From GCA-2687025 sp964473525 (GTDB taxonomy: Bacteria > Poribacteria > WGA-4E > GCA-2687025), in the NCBI GenBank assembly GCA_964473525.1, contig CAYYPK010000019.1:1-64000 (forward strand): a DNA stretch of 64,000 nt, in the 5' to 3' direction. The position numbers were made by a program, and so were the translations under genes. The notes under the pieces were generated by a model. It worked only from the letters and a program-made list of their open reading frames with translations, was not told the DNA's origin and made no database searches. Position 1 is the first letter of the stretch. Every line of letters begins with the position of its first letter. Positions 8,926 through 17,532 of the stretch are shown here, one piece after another.

Positions 8926-9015
8926 CTTGCCTCCTCGTTCCTCGCTCCTCGCCGCCCACAGTGGGACATCTTACCGCACTCAGGCGGCGACGTATTGGCG
9001 CCCCTGCCGGCGTGA

Positions 9016-9066
9016 TTAACACATCGTTAACAAGTTCTTGTCTGGGCGGCGGCGACACGGTAGGAT
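9016..9066 (+). promoter_or_regulatory. Operator-like inverted repeat followed by a candidate promoter
   Basis: TTAAC (9016-9020), five bases, GTTAA (9026-9030) form a perfect inverted repeat. Eight bases later TTGTCT (9038-9043) and TAGGAT (9061-9066) are spaced by exactly 17 bases, each 4 of 6 consensus positions. This lies in the 320-base divergent gap between the dioxygenase and the secreted tail-motif gene at 9246, so either gene could be controlled. Nothing else was recognised in that gap. Confidence 0.35.
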
Positions 9067-9245
9067 GGCGGTGGCCCAGCAGCTCGAGCAGGGCCGGAAC
9101 GGGACTGCAAGAGGTTAGGCGGCGTCATCAGCACACATAGCGGCGTGCGACAGTAGTTCGCGCGCCGGCCCGCCTAGGAGGTACATCACGCGGCGAGCGC
9201 GGTCGTGGCCATGTGCTCTGCCGTCGTGCAAGTGGGAGGCAATCC

Positions 9246-10055
9246 ATGGCCAAGTTGCGCTTACTTTCGACGTTCGCCGTCCTCGCGGCGTTCGCCGTGT
9301 CCGCCTCGGCTCAGGTCGTGTTCTTCGCCGACTTCGAAGACGGCAGCTCCGCCGCCGTCCCAGGGCCTGAGGTGAACGAGCTGACGGCGTGGGTGCCTGA
9401 CAACGCCGGTCAGATATGGACGCTCGACGCCCATCCGGGCACCGGGTCGCAGGGGCTTTTCAACTCGCAGGAAGGGTGCGGAACGTCCGGGAACACCCCG
9501 TTGCCGGGTGTCTCGAACTTCTCCGATGGCGTGATCCAGTTGCTGATGAGCACATCGGACGACGACAGTTTCGGCGTCATCTTCCGAAAGTCCGATGAGA
9601 CTGCGGGCTACCTGGTGATGTTCGGCACCATCGAAACGCCGGCGGTCATCTTCGCTCGGCTCGACGACGGGTGCGGAGCCAACGGCGAGTGCGCCGACCA
9701 GTCGGCCTGCGAAAACGGCGGCGCCGAGCTGCTGCAGGTGGAGCACGGGATCACCGACATCGCGCAGGACAACACCACCGTCCTCGTAGGTCGGATCGAG
9801 GCGATGGGTTCGTCTATCAAGGTGTGGTACGCCGACGTCGCGAGCGGCGTGGATGTGAACGGGGATCTGGGCGCTCCGCTCGTCGAGATCACTGACACAA
9901 CCCATGCCTCCGGCTCCGTGGGGGTCTGGCACGAGAGCATGGGCTCGAGCTTCATTGACGACGTCCTCGTGACCGGTCCCGACGGCATCACCGCCGTGGA
10001 AGCCAACGGGAAGCTCACCACATACTGGGGTTCCGTGAAGACACGCGCGCAGTAG
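9246..10055 (+). CDS. Secreted protein of unknown function with the shared C-terminal tail motif
   Basis: 269 aa. ATG at 9246 has GGGAGG seven to twelve bases upstream. A Sec signal peptide ends at about SASA/QVV (residue 23). The mature part is acidic, poor in Lys, with beta-rich concanavalin-like spacing (FFADFEDGS, FGVIFRKSDETAGYLVMF, SVGVWHESMGSSFIDDVLV), typical of LamG/laminin-like or DUF1080-like jelly rolls. Six to seven Cys residues may form disulfides. The last 20 residues contain VEANGKLTTYWGSVK, closely matching the ends of the products at 28272 and 53189; this shared tail suggests a sorting or anchoring signal. A hairpin terminator follows at 10083. Confidence 0.75.
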   Translation: MAKLRLLSTFAVLAAFAVSASAQVVFFADFEDGSSAAVPGPEVNELTAWVPDNAGQIWTLDAHPGTGSQGLFNSQEGCGTSGNTPLPGVSNFSDGVIQLLMSTSDDDSFGVIFRKSDETAGYLVMFGTIETPAVIFARLDDGCGANGECADQSACENGGAELLQVEHGITDIAQDNTTVLVGRIEAMGSSIKVWYADVASGVDVNGDLGAPLVEITDTTHASGSVGVWHESMGSSFIDDVLVTGPDGITAVEANGKLTTYWGSVKTRAQ

Positions 10056-10082
10056 ATCGCCGTGTGACACCGAGAACGCGGG

Positions 10083-10108
10083 CAGGCCGTCCTAACATGG
10101 GCGGCCTG
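10083..10108 (+). terminator. Rho-independent-like terminator after the secreted tail-motif gene
   Basis: CAGGCCG (10083-10089) pairs with CGGCCTG (10102-10108), and CC/GG inside can extend the stem past a one-base mismatch. The stem is followed by TTTGCTTG. It lies 28 bases after the stop at 10055. Confidence 0.6.
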
Positions 10109-10226
10109 TTTGCTTGACGAATGCCTTTGCCCGCGCTTCGCCCGCGGCGCACAATGAAGTCGGTGGTGATCTCCAGCCGCACATCTCGGCGGCCGACGAC
10201 AACGCGACAAAGCAGGCGGGAAGACA

Positions 10227-10478
10227 GTGCATACGGACAGAAAGACCGTAGCGAAGCTTAGAAGGGAGCTGGGTATCGCGCTCCCCGAGCTCGCCGCCCG
10301 CACGGGCATCTCCGAGCGCGTGCTCCGCATGATCGACCGGAAGCACTACCGCGCCGCGCCGGGCGAGGCGCAGCGCATCGCTGACGCGCTGGGTGTGACG
10401 GTCGAGGAACTGGACATCGGCGTGCCCGAGACAAAGCCGGGCACGTGGGGCACTGGTGGCACGTATTCGTCGCAGTAG
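10227..10478 (+). CDS. Small XRE/Cro-type helix-turn-helix protein
   Basis: 83 aa. The core TVAKLRRELGIALPELAARTGISERVLRMIDR and RIADALGVTVEELDI give the helix pattern of the Cro/C1 HTH_3 family, with the recognition helix near GISERVLRMI. The 16-residue tail after VEELDIGV is Gly/Thr-rich and probably disordered. GTG start; GGGAAG upstream is a weak ribosome site. It stands alone between two terminators and converges on the HU gene, so its targets cannot be inferred. Confidence 0.75.
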   Translation: MHTDRKTVAKLRRELGIALPELAARTGISERVLRMIDRKHYRAAPGEAQRIADALGVTVEELDIGVPETKPGTWGTGGTYSSQ

Positions 10479-10507
10479 CCGCGGCGCGCGGTGAGTCGTA
10501 CGCAGAA

Positions 10508-10537
10508 AGGACGGGCTACCACACGATCGCCCGTCCT
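10508..10537. terminator. Bidirectional terminator hairpin between HTH and HU genes
   Basis: AGGACGGGC (10508-10516) and GCCCGTCCT (10529-10537) form a perfect nine-pair stem with a 12-base loop. On the minus strand it is followed by TTCTGCG, so it best serves the HU gene, whose stop is 32 bases away, but it also follows the HTH gene. Confidence 0.6.
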
Positions 10538-10568
10538 CCCCGAAGTCATTCTAGCTGGTCGATTCAGG

Positions 10569-10841
10569 TCATGAGACCTTGTCGCGCAACGCCTTCCCAG
10601 GGCGGAAAGCCGGCACGGTCTTCGCGGCAATCTGGATCGTCTCTTTCGTCTGCGGGTTGCGCCCCTCGCGCGCGGCTCGTTCCCGCGTCTCGAAGGTCCC
10701 GAAGCCGATGAGGCTGACCTTGTCGCCAGCGGCCAGCGCGTCGCCTATCGAATCCACGATGCAGTCGAGAACGTCGCCGGCCTGCTTCTTCGACAGGTCG
10801 GCGCTGTCCGCAACCTGATCGATGAGGTCCTGTTTGGTCAT
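10569..10841 (-). CDS. hup: HU/IHF-family histone-like DNA-binding protein
   Basis: 90 aa, full length for HU. Recognised from MTKQDLIDQVADSADLSKKQ, the IGDALAAGDKVSLIGFGTFE signature, the arm with GRNPQTKETIQIAAK, and the C-terminal VPAFRPGKALRDKV. It coats and bends DNA as a dimer. ATG at 10841 has GGGGAG nine bases upstream; longer in-frame starts add low-complexity residues and were not used. In the arm the usual proline of GRNPxTG/K is kept, so DNA intercalation should be intact. Confidence 0.93.
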   Translation of the reverse strand: MTKQDLIDQVADSADLSKKQAGDVLDCIVDSIGDALAAGDKVSLIGFGTFETRERAAREGRNPQTKETIQIAAKTVPAFRPGKALRDKVS

Positions 10842-10956
10842 TGGAGGCATCTCCCCGTGTGGGTGAGGTGGGTAATGCGTGACACACTGCGGCGTCGCTG
10901 GCCCTGGTCGGCAGCCAGGAAACGCCGTTGAGGCGCTCCCTGCGCCACTTTCTCCA

Positions 10957-13881
10957 TCATCTACTCTCGTTCTCACCCAACAGTTTCAGGATTCCCCCGA
11001 GTTTCTCCCACTGGCGTCCGTATTCCGCCCAATCCGCCTCTTGAAGGGCGTTCTGGGCATCTTCCCAGGCCAGCTGGGCCTCGCCCACGAGGCCCTCGGA
11101 GCGGGCGGACAGCGGCAGCGCCGCCGCGCCATCCTGATCGCCTTCGCCGGCCTGAGCGTAGGTCGCGCGCGACGGGGCAGCGCCCAGCAATTTGCGGAGA
11201 GCGTCTGCCATGTTGTCGCCGAACGCCGTCTGCCGCTGACCGCCCTCTTCCGTGTGGCTCATGTAGCCCGCCAGCACCTTGGCCAGCGCGGGGATGGGCG
11301 TGCTCTGCGCCCTCAGGTACACCGGCTCAATCGCCAGGACGCCCTGGGCCAGCGGGAAGAGCAGGAGGTTGCCCCGCTTCACTTCCGCGGCCTGTAGTTT
11401 CTTCCACTCCGAGAAATCCGGGTTGGCGAGGAACTGGGATTCCCACTGGCTGGGGCCGGGCATGTCCGACCCCTTCGGGAAGCGGTAGATCGTCGTCTGC
11501 CCGTACTGCTGGCCGTTCCCGTCCTCACGGTAGTCACATCGGGCGGCCATCCACGCGCTCATGACCGTCTTCTCACGCGGGCGGAAGGGGTATATCAGCA
11601 GGAATTCCGCGTCGCCGTCGCTGCCAGGCTGCGACATCGTCACGTAGTACGGGTCGACAAGTATCTCCTTGTCCTCGTACGTCTCGAGCGTCCTGTCCCA
11701 CAGATCCTCGCCGACGTAGAAGGCGTCCGGGTCGGTCATGTGGTAGGCGCGCAGTTGCCCCGTCTGCATCCAGAACATGCTGAGCGGGTACCTGATGTGC
11801 TTGCGGAGATCCGTCGACATCTCGCTGAACGGCTTGAACAGGTCTGGGAAGATCCGCGCGTAGCATTCGAGCAACGGGTCCTCGATGTCCAGCGAAGGGT
11901 CGGTGTCGAGGCGGTAGAAGCGCGCCGAGCCATCGTAGGCGTCCACGACGATTTTGACGGAGTTGCGGAGGTAGTTGCCCCATGGAATGCCGCGCGGGAG
12001 AACCCGCGATGCAGGTCCGCGGCCCGCTACTTCGCGCACGTACGTCCTGTAGGCGTCCTCTAGCGGCTGCGAATACGGGTAGCGCATCGTCGTCATGTAC
12101 GCGTCAATGACCCACTGGAGTCGGCCGTCGGCCACGACGAGGTACGGATCCTGGTCGTACTTCAGGAACGGCGCGACTTTCTGGACGCGCCCGAGGATGT
12201 CGCGCCGGTACATGATCCGGCTCGCCGCCCCGATGTCCTCGTTCAGGAGGATCTTGTATTCCGAGAACGCGCCCATGTACGTCAACCGACGCAGCAACGA
12301 GCCGATGGCCACGCCGCCCCGGCCCTTGTACGTGTACTTGGCGAACCCCTGCCCCTCCTGCGGGATGTCGAACTCAATGGGCCTCTCGGCGCCGGGGTTC
12401 ACGATGACGTAGTGGGAGGTCTGCTCACCGTAGTAGACGCGCGGGCCAGGCTCTTCGTCGACGAGGTGCTCCCACGTGGGGCCGTAGTCGAGCGGGATGT
12501 CCTTGACGTAGTATGTGGGTTCGCCGTCGCTGACCTCGTTGACAGGGCCCATGACCACGCCGTAGCCGTGAGTCATATTGAGCGTGAGGTTCACCCATCC
12601 GCGTTGGGCATGCGGCAACTGGTTGACGTCGATCTCGCGCGCTGCGACAGACACCTGGCGGGAAATGCCGTCCACATCGTACCGGTCGATGTCCACGTTG
12701 GCGAAGCTGTATTGCGGGCGTAGCTCCTGCCGCTGCTCGTATACGTCCTTGAGGGGTCGTGGATCCCACAGGCGCACGTTGTCCAACACGGCGGGCGGCA
12801 TCACGCCAGCCGAGTCCGCCGCCGCCGTCCCGGGTCTGTACTCCTCGGTCTTGATCTTGTCGAGGCCGTACGCGTGGCGCGTCATGTTGATGTTGTGGCG
12901 GATGAACTCGCGCTGTAGTTCCTGCTCGTTGGGCTTGACGCGAATCTGAGCCAGCATGCCCGGATACACGCCGCTGCCGATGATAAGGACGGCGAAGTAG
13001 GCGAGCGTGACGTACGCGGCGAGCTTCAGGCGGTTCGTCATTACGCCTGCGAACCACACGACCGCCGCAATCACACACACCACGACGAGGACGAGCAAGG
13101 CGGGAAGCTTCGCCTTCACCTCGACATAGCCCGCGCCGTAGAAGTTGGCGTGCTCGACGTACAGGAGATCGTACCGCCCCAGCCAGTGCTTGAAGGCGAG
13201 CGCGATGAACGTCAGTCCCACGAGAATGCCGAGATGCATTCCCACACGACGGGAGATCGTGACCTGTCCCTTGCTGTTGACCAGCCCTCCGTAGAAGAAG
13301 TACATCGCGCCCATGAGGATGGACAGCGGCAGGCAGATGGCCAGGAACCAGCCACTGAGCACCTGCACAGCGGGGAATTCGAGCATGTAGAAGGCGAGGT
13401 TCTTCCCGAAGATCGGGTCGAGCATCGGCCCGCCAGCGTCGTTGGTGAACTGGATACCATCGGCGTGCAGCCAACGCTGCACCACCTCCCACTGGGCGCT
13501 CGCCGAGAGGCCGAGGGCGACGCTGATGAGAGCCGACCCGCCGTAGAGGATGCGCCGCATGAAGCCGCGAAGGTCGTCCTCGGACACCTGCCACGGGACA
13601 GCGCTCTGGACCGCCTCGTGGATCACCGGCGGCGCGAACTTGTGCAGCAGCCACACGTTCACCATGCTGACCGCGAGGAGCAACGCCGTCATCAAGGCGC
13701 CGATCACCACGCGGGTGCCCAGCATCGTGCGGAAGACGGCAACGTAGTTCGCATCGCTCGCGCTCGCGAGCGCCTGGAACCACCAGTAGTCCGGCATGAG
13801 CGACTTCCAGACGTTCCAGCCTACCCAAAGCACCAGGATGACAGCGCCGCTGATTAAGAAGCGGCGCGCTCGATTCGTCAT
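10957..13881 (-). CDS. UPF0182 family large membrane protein
   Basis: 974 aa. The first 330 residues hold about seven hydrophobic segments (for example FLISGAVILVLWVGW, VIGALMTALLLAVSMVNVW, LPALLVLVVVCVIAAVVWF), then a large extracytoplasmic domain with the UPF0182/COG1615 landmarks YPGMLAQIRVKPNEQELQRE, NINMTRHAYGLD, VRLWDPRPL, YGVVMGPVNEV and YPLSMFWMQTGQLRAYHM. The C-terminal 100 residues form a helical, acidic region. Function unknown in all organisms. ATG at 13881 has GGGGAG about ten bases upstream. The gene is monocistronic as far as can be seen. Confidence 0.9.
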   Translation of the reverse strand: MTNRARRFLISGAVILVLWVGWNVWKSLMPDYWWFQALASASDANYVAVFRTMLGTRVVIGALMTALLLAVSMVNVWLLHKFAPPVIHEAVQSAVPWQVSEDDLRGFMRRILYGGSALISVALGLSASAQWEVVQRWLHADGIQFTNDAGGPMLDPIFGKNLAFYMLEFPAVQVLSGWFLAICLPLSILMGAMYFFYGGLVNSKGQVTISRRVGMHLGILVGLTFIALAFKHWLGRYDLLYVEHANFYGAGYVEVKAKLPALLVLVVVCVIAAVVWFAGVMTNRLKLAAYVTLAYFAVLIIGSGVYPGMLAQIRVKPNEQELQREFIRHNINMTRHAYGLDKIKTEEYRPGTAAADSAGVMPPAVLDNVRLWDPRPLKDVYEQRQELRPQYSFANVDIDRYDVDGISRQVSVAAREIDVNQLPHAQRGWVNLTLNMTHGYGVVMGPVNEVSDGEPTYYVKDIPLDYGPTWEHLVDEEPGPRVYYGEQTSHYVIVNPGAERPIEFDIPQEGQGFAKYTYKGRGGVAIGSLLRRLTYMGAFSEYKILLNEDIGAASRIMYRRDILGRVQKVAPFLKYDQDPYLVVADGRLQWVIDAYMTTMRYPYSQPLEDAYRTYVREVAGRGPASRVLPRGIPWGNYLRNSVKIVVDAYDGSARFYRLDTDPSLDIEDPLLECYARIFPDLFKPFSEMSTDLRKHIRYPLSMFWMQTGQLRAYHMTDPDAFYVGEDLWDRTLETYEDKEILVDPYYVTMSQPGSDGDAEFLLIYPFRPREKTVMSAWMAARCDYREDGNGQQYGQTTIYRFPKGSDMPGPSQWESQFLANPDFSEWKKLQAAEVKRGNLLLFPLAQGVLAIEPVYLRAQSTPIPALAKVLAGYMSHTEEGGQRQTAFGDNMADALRKLLGAAPSRATYAQAGEGDQDGAAALPLSARSEGLVGEAQLAWEDAQNALQEADWAEYGRQWEKLGGILKLLGENESR

Positions 13882-14007
13882 GAGCGAAACGTCTCCCCGA
13901 ACACCCGTATAGCTAGCGACGCCTCTAGGGCTGCCGCATGAATGGCAATGTAGAGCGAGTATGGTCGGCAGGAAGCGGGTTGTCAACGGATGGGGCTGGG
14001 GGATGGA

Positions 14008-15780
14008 CTAGAAGTCGCGATCCACGCGCATCACGGAGCGCCAGCCGGTCGCGGTCACAAGGTCGTGACCCCGCGCCAGATCCCATCGCAGGCGCGCGCC
14101 GAGGAACCGGGCGCGGGCGCCAAAGCCGTATTCGTACGTCAGGTCCTCGAGGCGGAGGCCGTCGTCGGTACGGCGAGCCAACCGCGGCTTGTCGCCTTCG
14201 TTCCACACCATGCCCGCCTCCATGAAGAGAACGCCGCGGATGCCCCGCATGCCGGCGCGAACAGGCCACGCAAGGCGCACCTCGTTGAGGAGTGGCACGC
14301 GCAGCTCCACCGACGTCAGCGCGGCGCGGGAGCCAGACAACTCCTCGAACGAACTGGCGCGCAACGACGTGTGTCCTCCAAGGTACGACAGACGTGGAGT
14401 GGCGCCATCACTGCGGGACGCCGCCGCGCGCATCGCCAACACCGTCGTTGACCCGAGACGGGCGTACTTCCTCGCGTCGGCGTCCACGGACACAGCCTCG
14501 ACGCCATCGGCGCCCGTCGTCCAGCCGGCCTCCAGGCGATAGCGCGACCCGGACACGGGGCCGAGGCGCGCGGACATAGCGACGGCGTCGTGCACCAGAG
14601 CAACGCTCGTCGTCACTGTCGTCGTTGAGTCCGTCGACGCCGACGCCCCGGCGAAGCGGTAGCGCAACGGAGCGGTCGTAGAGCTGCCGGAAAGAACGAG
14701 GCGACGTCGCACGCTCAGGGGGTACGCCACGGCGACCCGCGCGGCGTGCTCGCGCTGGTCGATGAGGTCGTCGTCTCCCGGGGCTCGGTGGAAGACGGGG
14801 CCGGTCGTTGCCCCGAGCGACACGTCCGCGCGGCCGCGGAGCCACGTGCCATCGAGAGAGACGCGTGGGGCCCTTCTCGCGGTGGTGACGACGCCCAGCC
14901 GCAGCCGTGCGTCGCCAGTCCACGACGTCGCGGTGGCTTCTACGGCCGCCCTGGGAACGCCGTCGGCGGGCGTGTAGAAGACGAACTGCACGTCGTCGAG
15001 AAGCAGATCGGCTGGCACGCCGCTTGATTCGCCGCCGCCGCTCGCGATGACGGGCGCCTCGAGGCGTTCCGCGCGCGGCGGCGCCTGCGTGGGCTCGCGC
15101 TCGGCGCTGCTCATCGAGAGCACGAAGACCGTCTCTCGACCGCCCCGCCCGGCGGAGAAGGCGAGCGCTTCACCGTCCGGCGACAGCGTCGGAGTGTTGG
15201 CGCCTGAGATCAGATTCGTCAGGCGAGTGATGCGCGCGTCGGACCCAGCGACGCGGTACACGTCACGCGAGCCCGTCCAGTCGGCGGTGACGTAGAGATC
15301 CCCGCCATCGGGCGCCCACTGCGGATCGTGGATGCCGCCCGCGCCACCCAACGGCGTCTCCTCGGCGCGCGTTCGGTCGAGTGTCAGGTGGACGACCTGC
15401 GTGCCCCCCTCGCGCTCGGAGACGTAGAGCAGTTCCGTGCCGTCCGCGTTCAGCATGGGATCGGCGTCGAGGTGTGTGTCGTTGGTGAGCCGCTGCCACT
15501 CGCCCGCCGTGGGCCCGTACGCGTACAGGTCCGCCTGGCCGTCCGTCACCCCGACCATCACGAGCGTCTCCCCGTCCTGCGATGTCGTCAGCGAGAAGGC
15601 GTCCTGGAAGGGCAACTCAATCTCGTGCGCGAGCTCACCGGTGATGACGTCAACGGCGACCAGCCGCAGGTCCGAGCCGTGCCGCGCGAGGAACGCGAGA
15701 TGGTCGGGACCGGTGGCCCAGGCCAGCGCGCGACCACGGGATACGATGGCGTCGTACCGGTCGCGGACGCGCCTGGTCAC
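14008..15780 (-). CDS. 3' part of a frameshifted gene: TolB-like propeller plus outer-membrane barrel
   Basis: 590 codons from a GTG at 15780 (VTRRVRDRYDAIVS). Residues 1-220 have TolB/WD40-like blades (LNADGTELLYVSERE, PQWAPDGGDLYVTADW, PTLSPDGEALAFSAG). From about residue 255 on, alternating hydrophobic strands ending in Phe (VMRVDRDF) indicate an outer-membrane barrel of the Omp85/surface-antigen kind, with IRGVLFMEAGMVWNEGDKP near the end. The GTG lies inside the reading frame of the upstream part, 131 bases before that frame stops. In related proteins the peptidase-like, propeller and barrel parts are one polypeptide, so a single-base indel near 15780-15790 (in the minus-strand sequence GGCGCGCCGCGTGACC) is the simplest reading. 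Confidence 0.65.
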   Translation of the reverse strand: MTRRVRDRYDAIVSRGRALAWATGPDHLAFLARHGSDLRLVAVDVITGELAHEIELPFQDAFSLTTSQDGETLVMVGVTDGQADLYAYGPTAGEWQRLTNDTHLDADPMLNADGTELLYVSEREGGTQVVHLTLDRTRAEETPLGGAGGIHDPQWAPDGGDLYVTADWTGSRDVYRVAGSDARITRLTNLISGANTPTLSPDGEALAFSAGRGGRETVFVLSMSSAEREPTQAPPRAERLEAPVIASGGGESSGVPADLLLDDVQFVFYTPADGVPRAAVEATATSWTGDARLRLGVVTTARRAPRVSLDGTWLRGRADVSLGATTGPVFHRAPGDDDLIDQREHAARVAVAYPLSVRRRLVLSGSSTTAPLRYRFAGASASTDSTTTVTTSVALVHDAVAMSARLGPVSGSRYRLEAGWTTGADGVEAVSVDADARKYARLGSTTVLAMRAAASRSDGATPRLSYLGGHTSLRASSFEELSGSRAALTSVELRVPLLNEVRLAWPVRAGMRGIRGVLFMEAGMVWNEGDKPRLARRTDDGLRLEDLTYEYGFGARARFLGARLRWDLARGHDLVTATGWRSVMRVDRDF

Positions 15781-16816
15781 GCGGCGCGCCGGTGCGAGCG
15801 GAGACGATCCAGACGTCGTCGTGGTCGTACGTCTGCGTCAGGACGGCCAGCGCCTCGCCGGTCGCTGACCACACGGGATCGCCTGCATGGCCCGCCACCG
15901 GGATGTGGAGCGTCCTGGCGACCGCCTCTGGGCTCTCCTTCTCGCGGATCAGCGGCCAGTACCGCTTCTTCGCGTAGCGTTGCCACCGACGGTTCAGCGT
16001 GCGCAGGTCGATCCCTAAGACGTCCGTGAGCGCGTTGTCCATGTCGTTCGTGGGGTGAGACGCCACCGCGGTGAGCAACTGCCCGAGCGAGGGCTCCCCG
16101 AACTCGTCGGCGATGTACCCCACGATGGAATGCGCCTGCATGAAGGCGAGGCCAAGGTCTGGCACGTCGTTGAAGTCCTGGAGACCCTCCAGCGAGAGCA
16201 GACTGTTTGCGAGGCTAGCGCCGCGCAGGTCGATGTCTTCGGTCGCGTTCGGCGCGCCAGAGAAGTACAGCGCCGTACCCTCCAGGAACCAGTCGGGAGC
16301 GTGGAACAACGGCCCGCGCCCAACGACCGCCCATCCTCCCGACGGGAAGAGTATCTCGGTCTGCAGAGCGTGCGTCACAGCGTGGGCGACGTCCCGCGCC
16401 AGCTCCGTGCGCGACCCATTGAAGACGATCATCTGCCGACGACGCACCAGGGGCGTCCACGCGCGCAGACCCTCCTCGAGGTCGTCGAGCGGCACGTTGC
16501 TCTTTGCCATCGCGTCGCGCGAAGGGAACACCACCCATGTAGACTGCTTCGTGAGGGGCGTTCCGAAACGGCCGCCGATGTCCTTCGCCGCCGCTTCGGC
16601 GAGGCGTAGCGTCTCTGCCGCCAGGGCCGACGAGCTGTCCGGGAACAGGACGCGGAAGCGGGGCGTCTCGAGCGCGCGCCAGTTGGCGGCCGCCGCGTGG
16701 GGGCGGTTCTGCCCGAACAGCTCGTCCGACGGGAGGGCGGACGCGGTACGCGCGAGCAGAGCGCAGCACGTGACCACGACCCACGTCACTGCGGCGCGCG
16801 CGCTTCGTAGCCTCAT
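15650..16816 (-). CDS. 5' part of the same gene: secreted peptidase-MA-like domain
   Basis: 388 codons, of which about the first 345 look genuine; after SARTGAPR (about 15790) the frame turns into Arg/Pro-rich nonsense while the next frame continues the protein. A signal peptide (VVVTCCALLARTASA) is followed by FRVLFPDSS and the peptidase MA-like core: RDVAHAVTHALQ where HExTH is expected, and PDWFLEGTALYFSG, the usual downstream motif. The Glu of HExxH is replaced (HAVTH), so protease activity is doubtful. The first propeller blade starts at DPVWSATGEALAVL. Its start overlaps the stop of the lipoprotein gene upstream by four bases. Frameshift may be real or an assembly error. Confidence 0.65.
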   Translation of the reverse strand: MRLRSARAAVTWVVVTCCALLARTASALPSDELFGQNRPHAAAANWRALETPRFRVLFPDSSSALAAETLRLAEAAAKDIGGRFGTPLTKQSTWVVFPSRDAMAKSNVPLDDLEEGLRAWTPLVRRRQMIVFNGSRTELARDVAHAVTHALQTEILFPSGGWAVVGRGPLFHAPDWFLEGTALYFSGAPNATEDIDLRGASLANSLLSLEGLQDFNDVPDLGLAFMQAHSIVGYIADEFGEPSLGQLLTAVASHPTNDMDNALTDVLGIDLRTLNRRWQRYAKKRYWPLIREKESPEAVARTLHIPVAGHAGDPVWSATGEALAVLTQTYDHDDVWIVSARTGAPRDQARPRPVRRHRIPWSRAGLGHRSRPSRVPRAARLGPAAGRR

Positions 16817-17532
16817 CGGGCGAGGTACCTCTCTTCCAGGTCATAGTGCGGCGCGATGCTACGCACGAACCTGCGGATGCGCGACTGAGCGAGTCGGACG
16901 ACGATGTCGGACGATCCCGCGATCTCACTCACCATCATCGAGAACACGCTCTGCGGCTCGTGGTAGTTCCGCCGCAAGGTGCGTTCGACGAGGATGGCGC
17001 CGTCGCGCGCGTCGTGGATGCGAATGTGGAGGCGCATGTAGTGCGCTCGCGCGAGCTCCGTCGTCACGTCGGACACGTACCTCTGCAACTGGTAGCTGTA
17101 CCGCTCGACGGGACGCTGTCGCGACTCCAGCACGGTGTAATACCGCACGACCCCGGTTACCACGACGGAGGCGTCGAGCATCTCGCCCCACGCGACCACG
17201 TTGTCGACGTCCTCGAGTCCGTCGACGGACAGATCCTCGCCCTCCATGAGGTCGTAGACGGCGCTCTGCGGGGTCGCGGTGACGCCGCGCATCTGGTCCA
17301 CGTCGCGACTGAGCAACTGGGTCAGCTCGTAGAGCCGTTCAGGGGGCAGCTTGCCGTCGCGGTCGACGAACGGAAGGACGGCAAACTTCGAGTGCTCGCG
17401 CAGGTCAAGGTTCGACGCCACTCGGACGCGAATGGGCGTTGCGACGATGCGTTGACACCCAGCCATCGCCGTCAGTCCCACGGCCACGACGCATGCGAGC
17501 CACAGCCTCGGCGCCGAGTGTCTAGCGTCCAT
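16813..17532 (-). CDS. Lipoprotein of unknown function (GNA1162/TolB N-terminal-like fold)
   Basis: 239 aa from the ATG at 17532. Signal peptide with lipobox LTAMAGC, then the sequence KFAVLPFVDRDGKLPPERLYELTQLL typical of periplasmic lipoproteins that open with an AVLPF strand (CsgG- or TolB-N-like fold). It has MLDASVVVTGVVRYY and a C-terminal amphipathic helix. It is the middle gene of a three-gene operon: its start overlaps the TPR gene by 11 bases and its stop overlaps the peptidase-like gene by four. Together they suggest an envelope complex; no specific role can be assigned. Confidence 0.7.
   Translation of the reverse strand: MDARHSAPRLWLACVVAVGLTAMAGCQRIVATPIRVRVASNLDLREHSKFAVLPFVDRDGKLPPERLYELTQLLSRDVDQMRGVTATPQSAVYDLMEGEDLSVDGLEDVDNVVAWGEMLDASVVVTGVVRYYTVLESRQRPVERYSYQLQRYVSDVTTELARAHYMRLHIRIHDARDGAILVERTLRRNYHEPQSVFSMMVSEIAGSSDIVVRLAQSRIRRFVRSIAPHYDLEERYLAR

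Noticed and set aside
7948..9015. 355-codon plus-strand frame opposite the dioxygenase gene
   Set aside because: Antisense shadow; the minus strand carries a complete PhyH protein with its iron motif and ribosome site.
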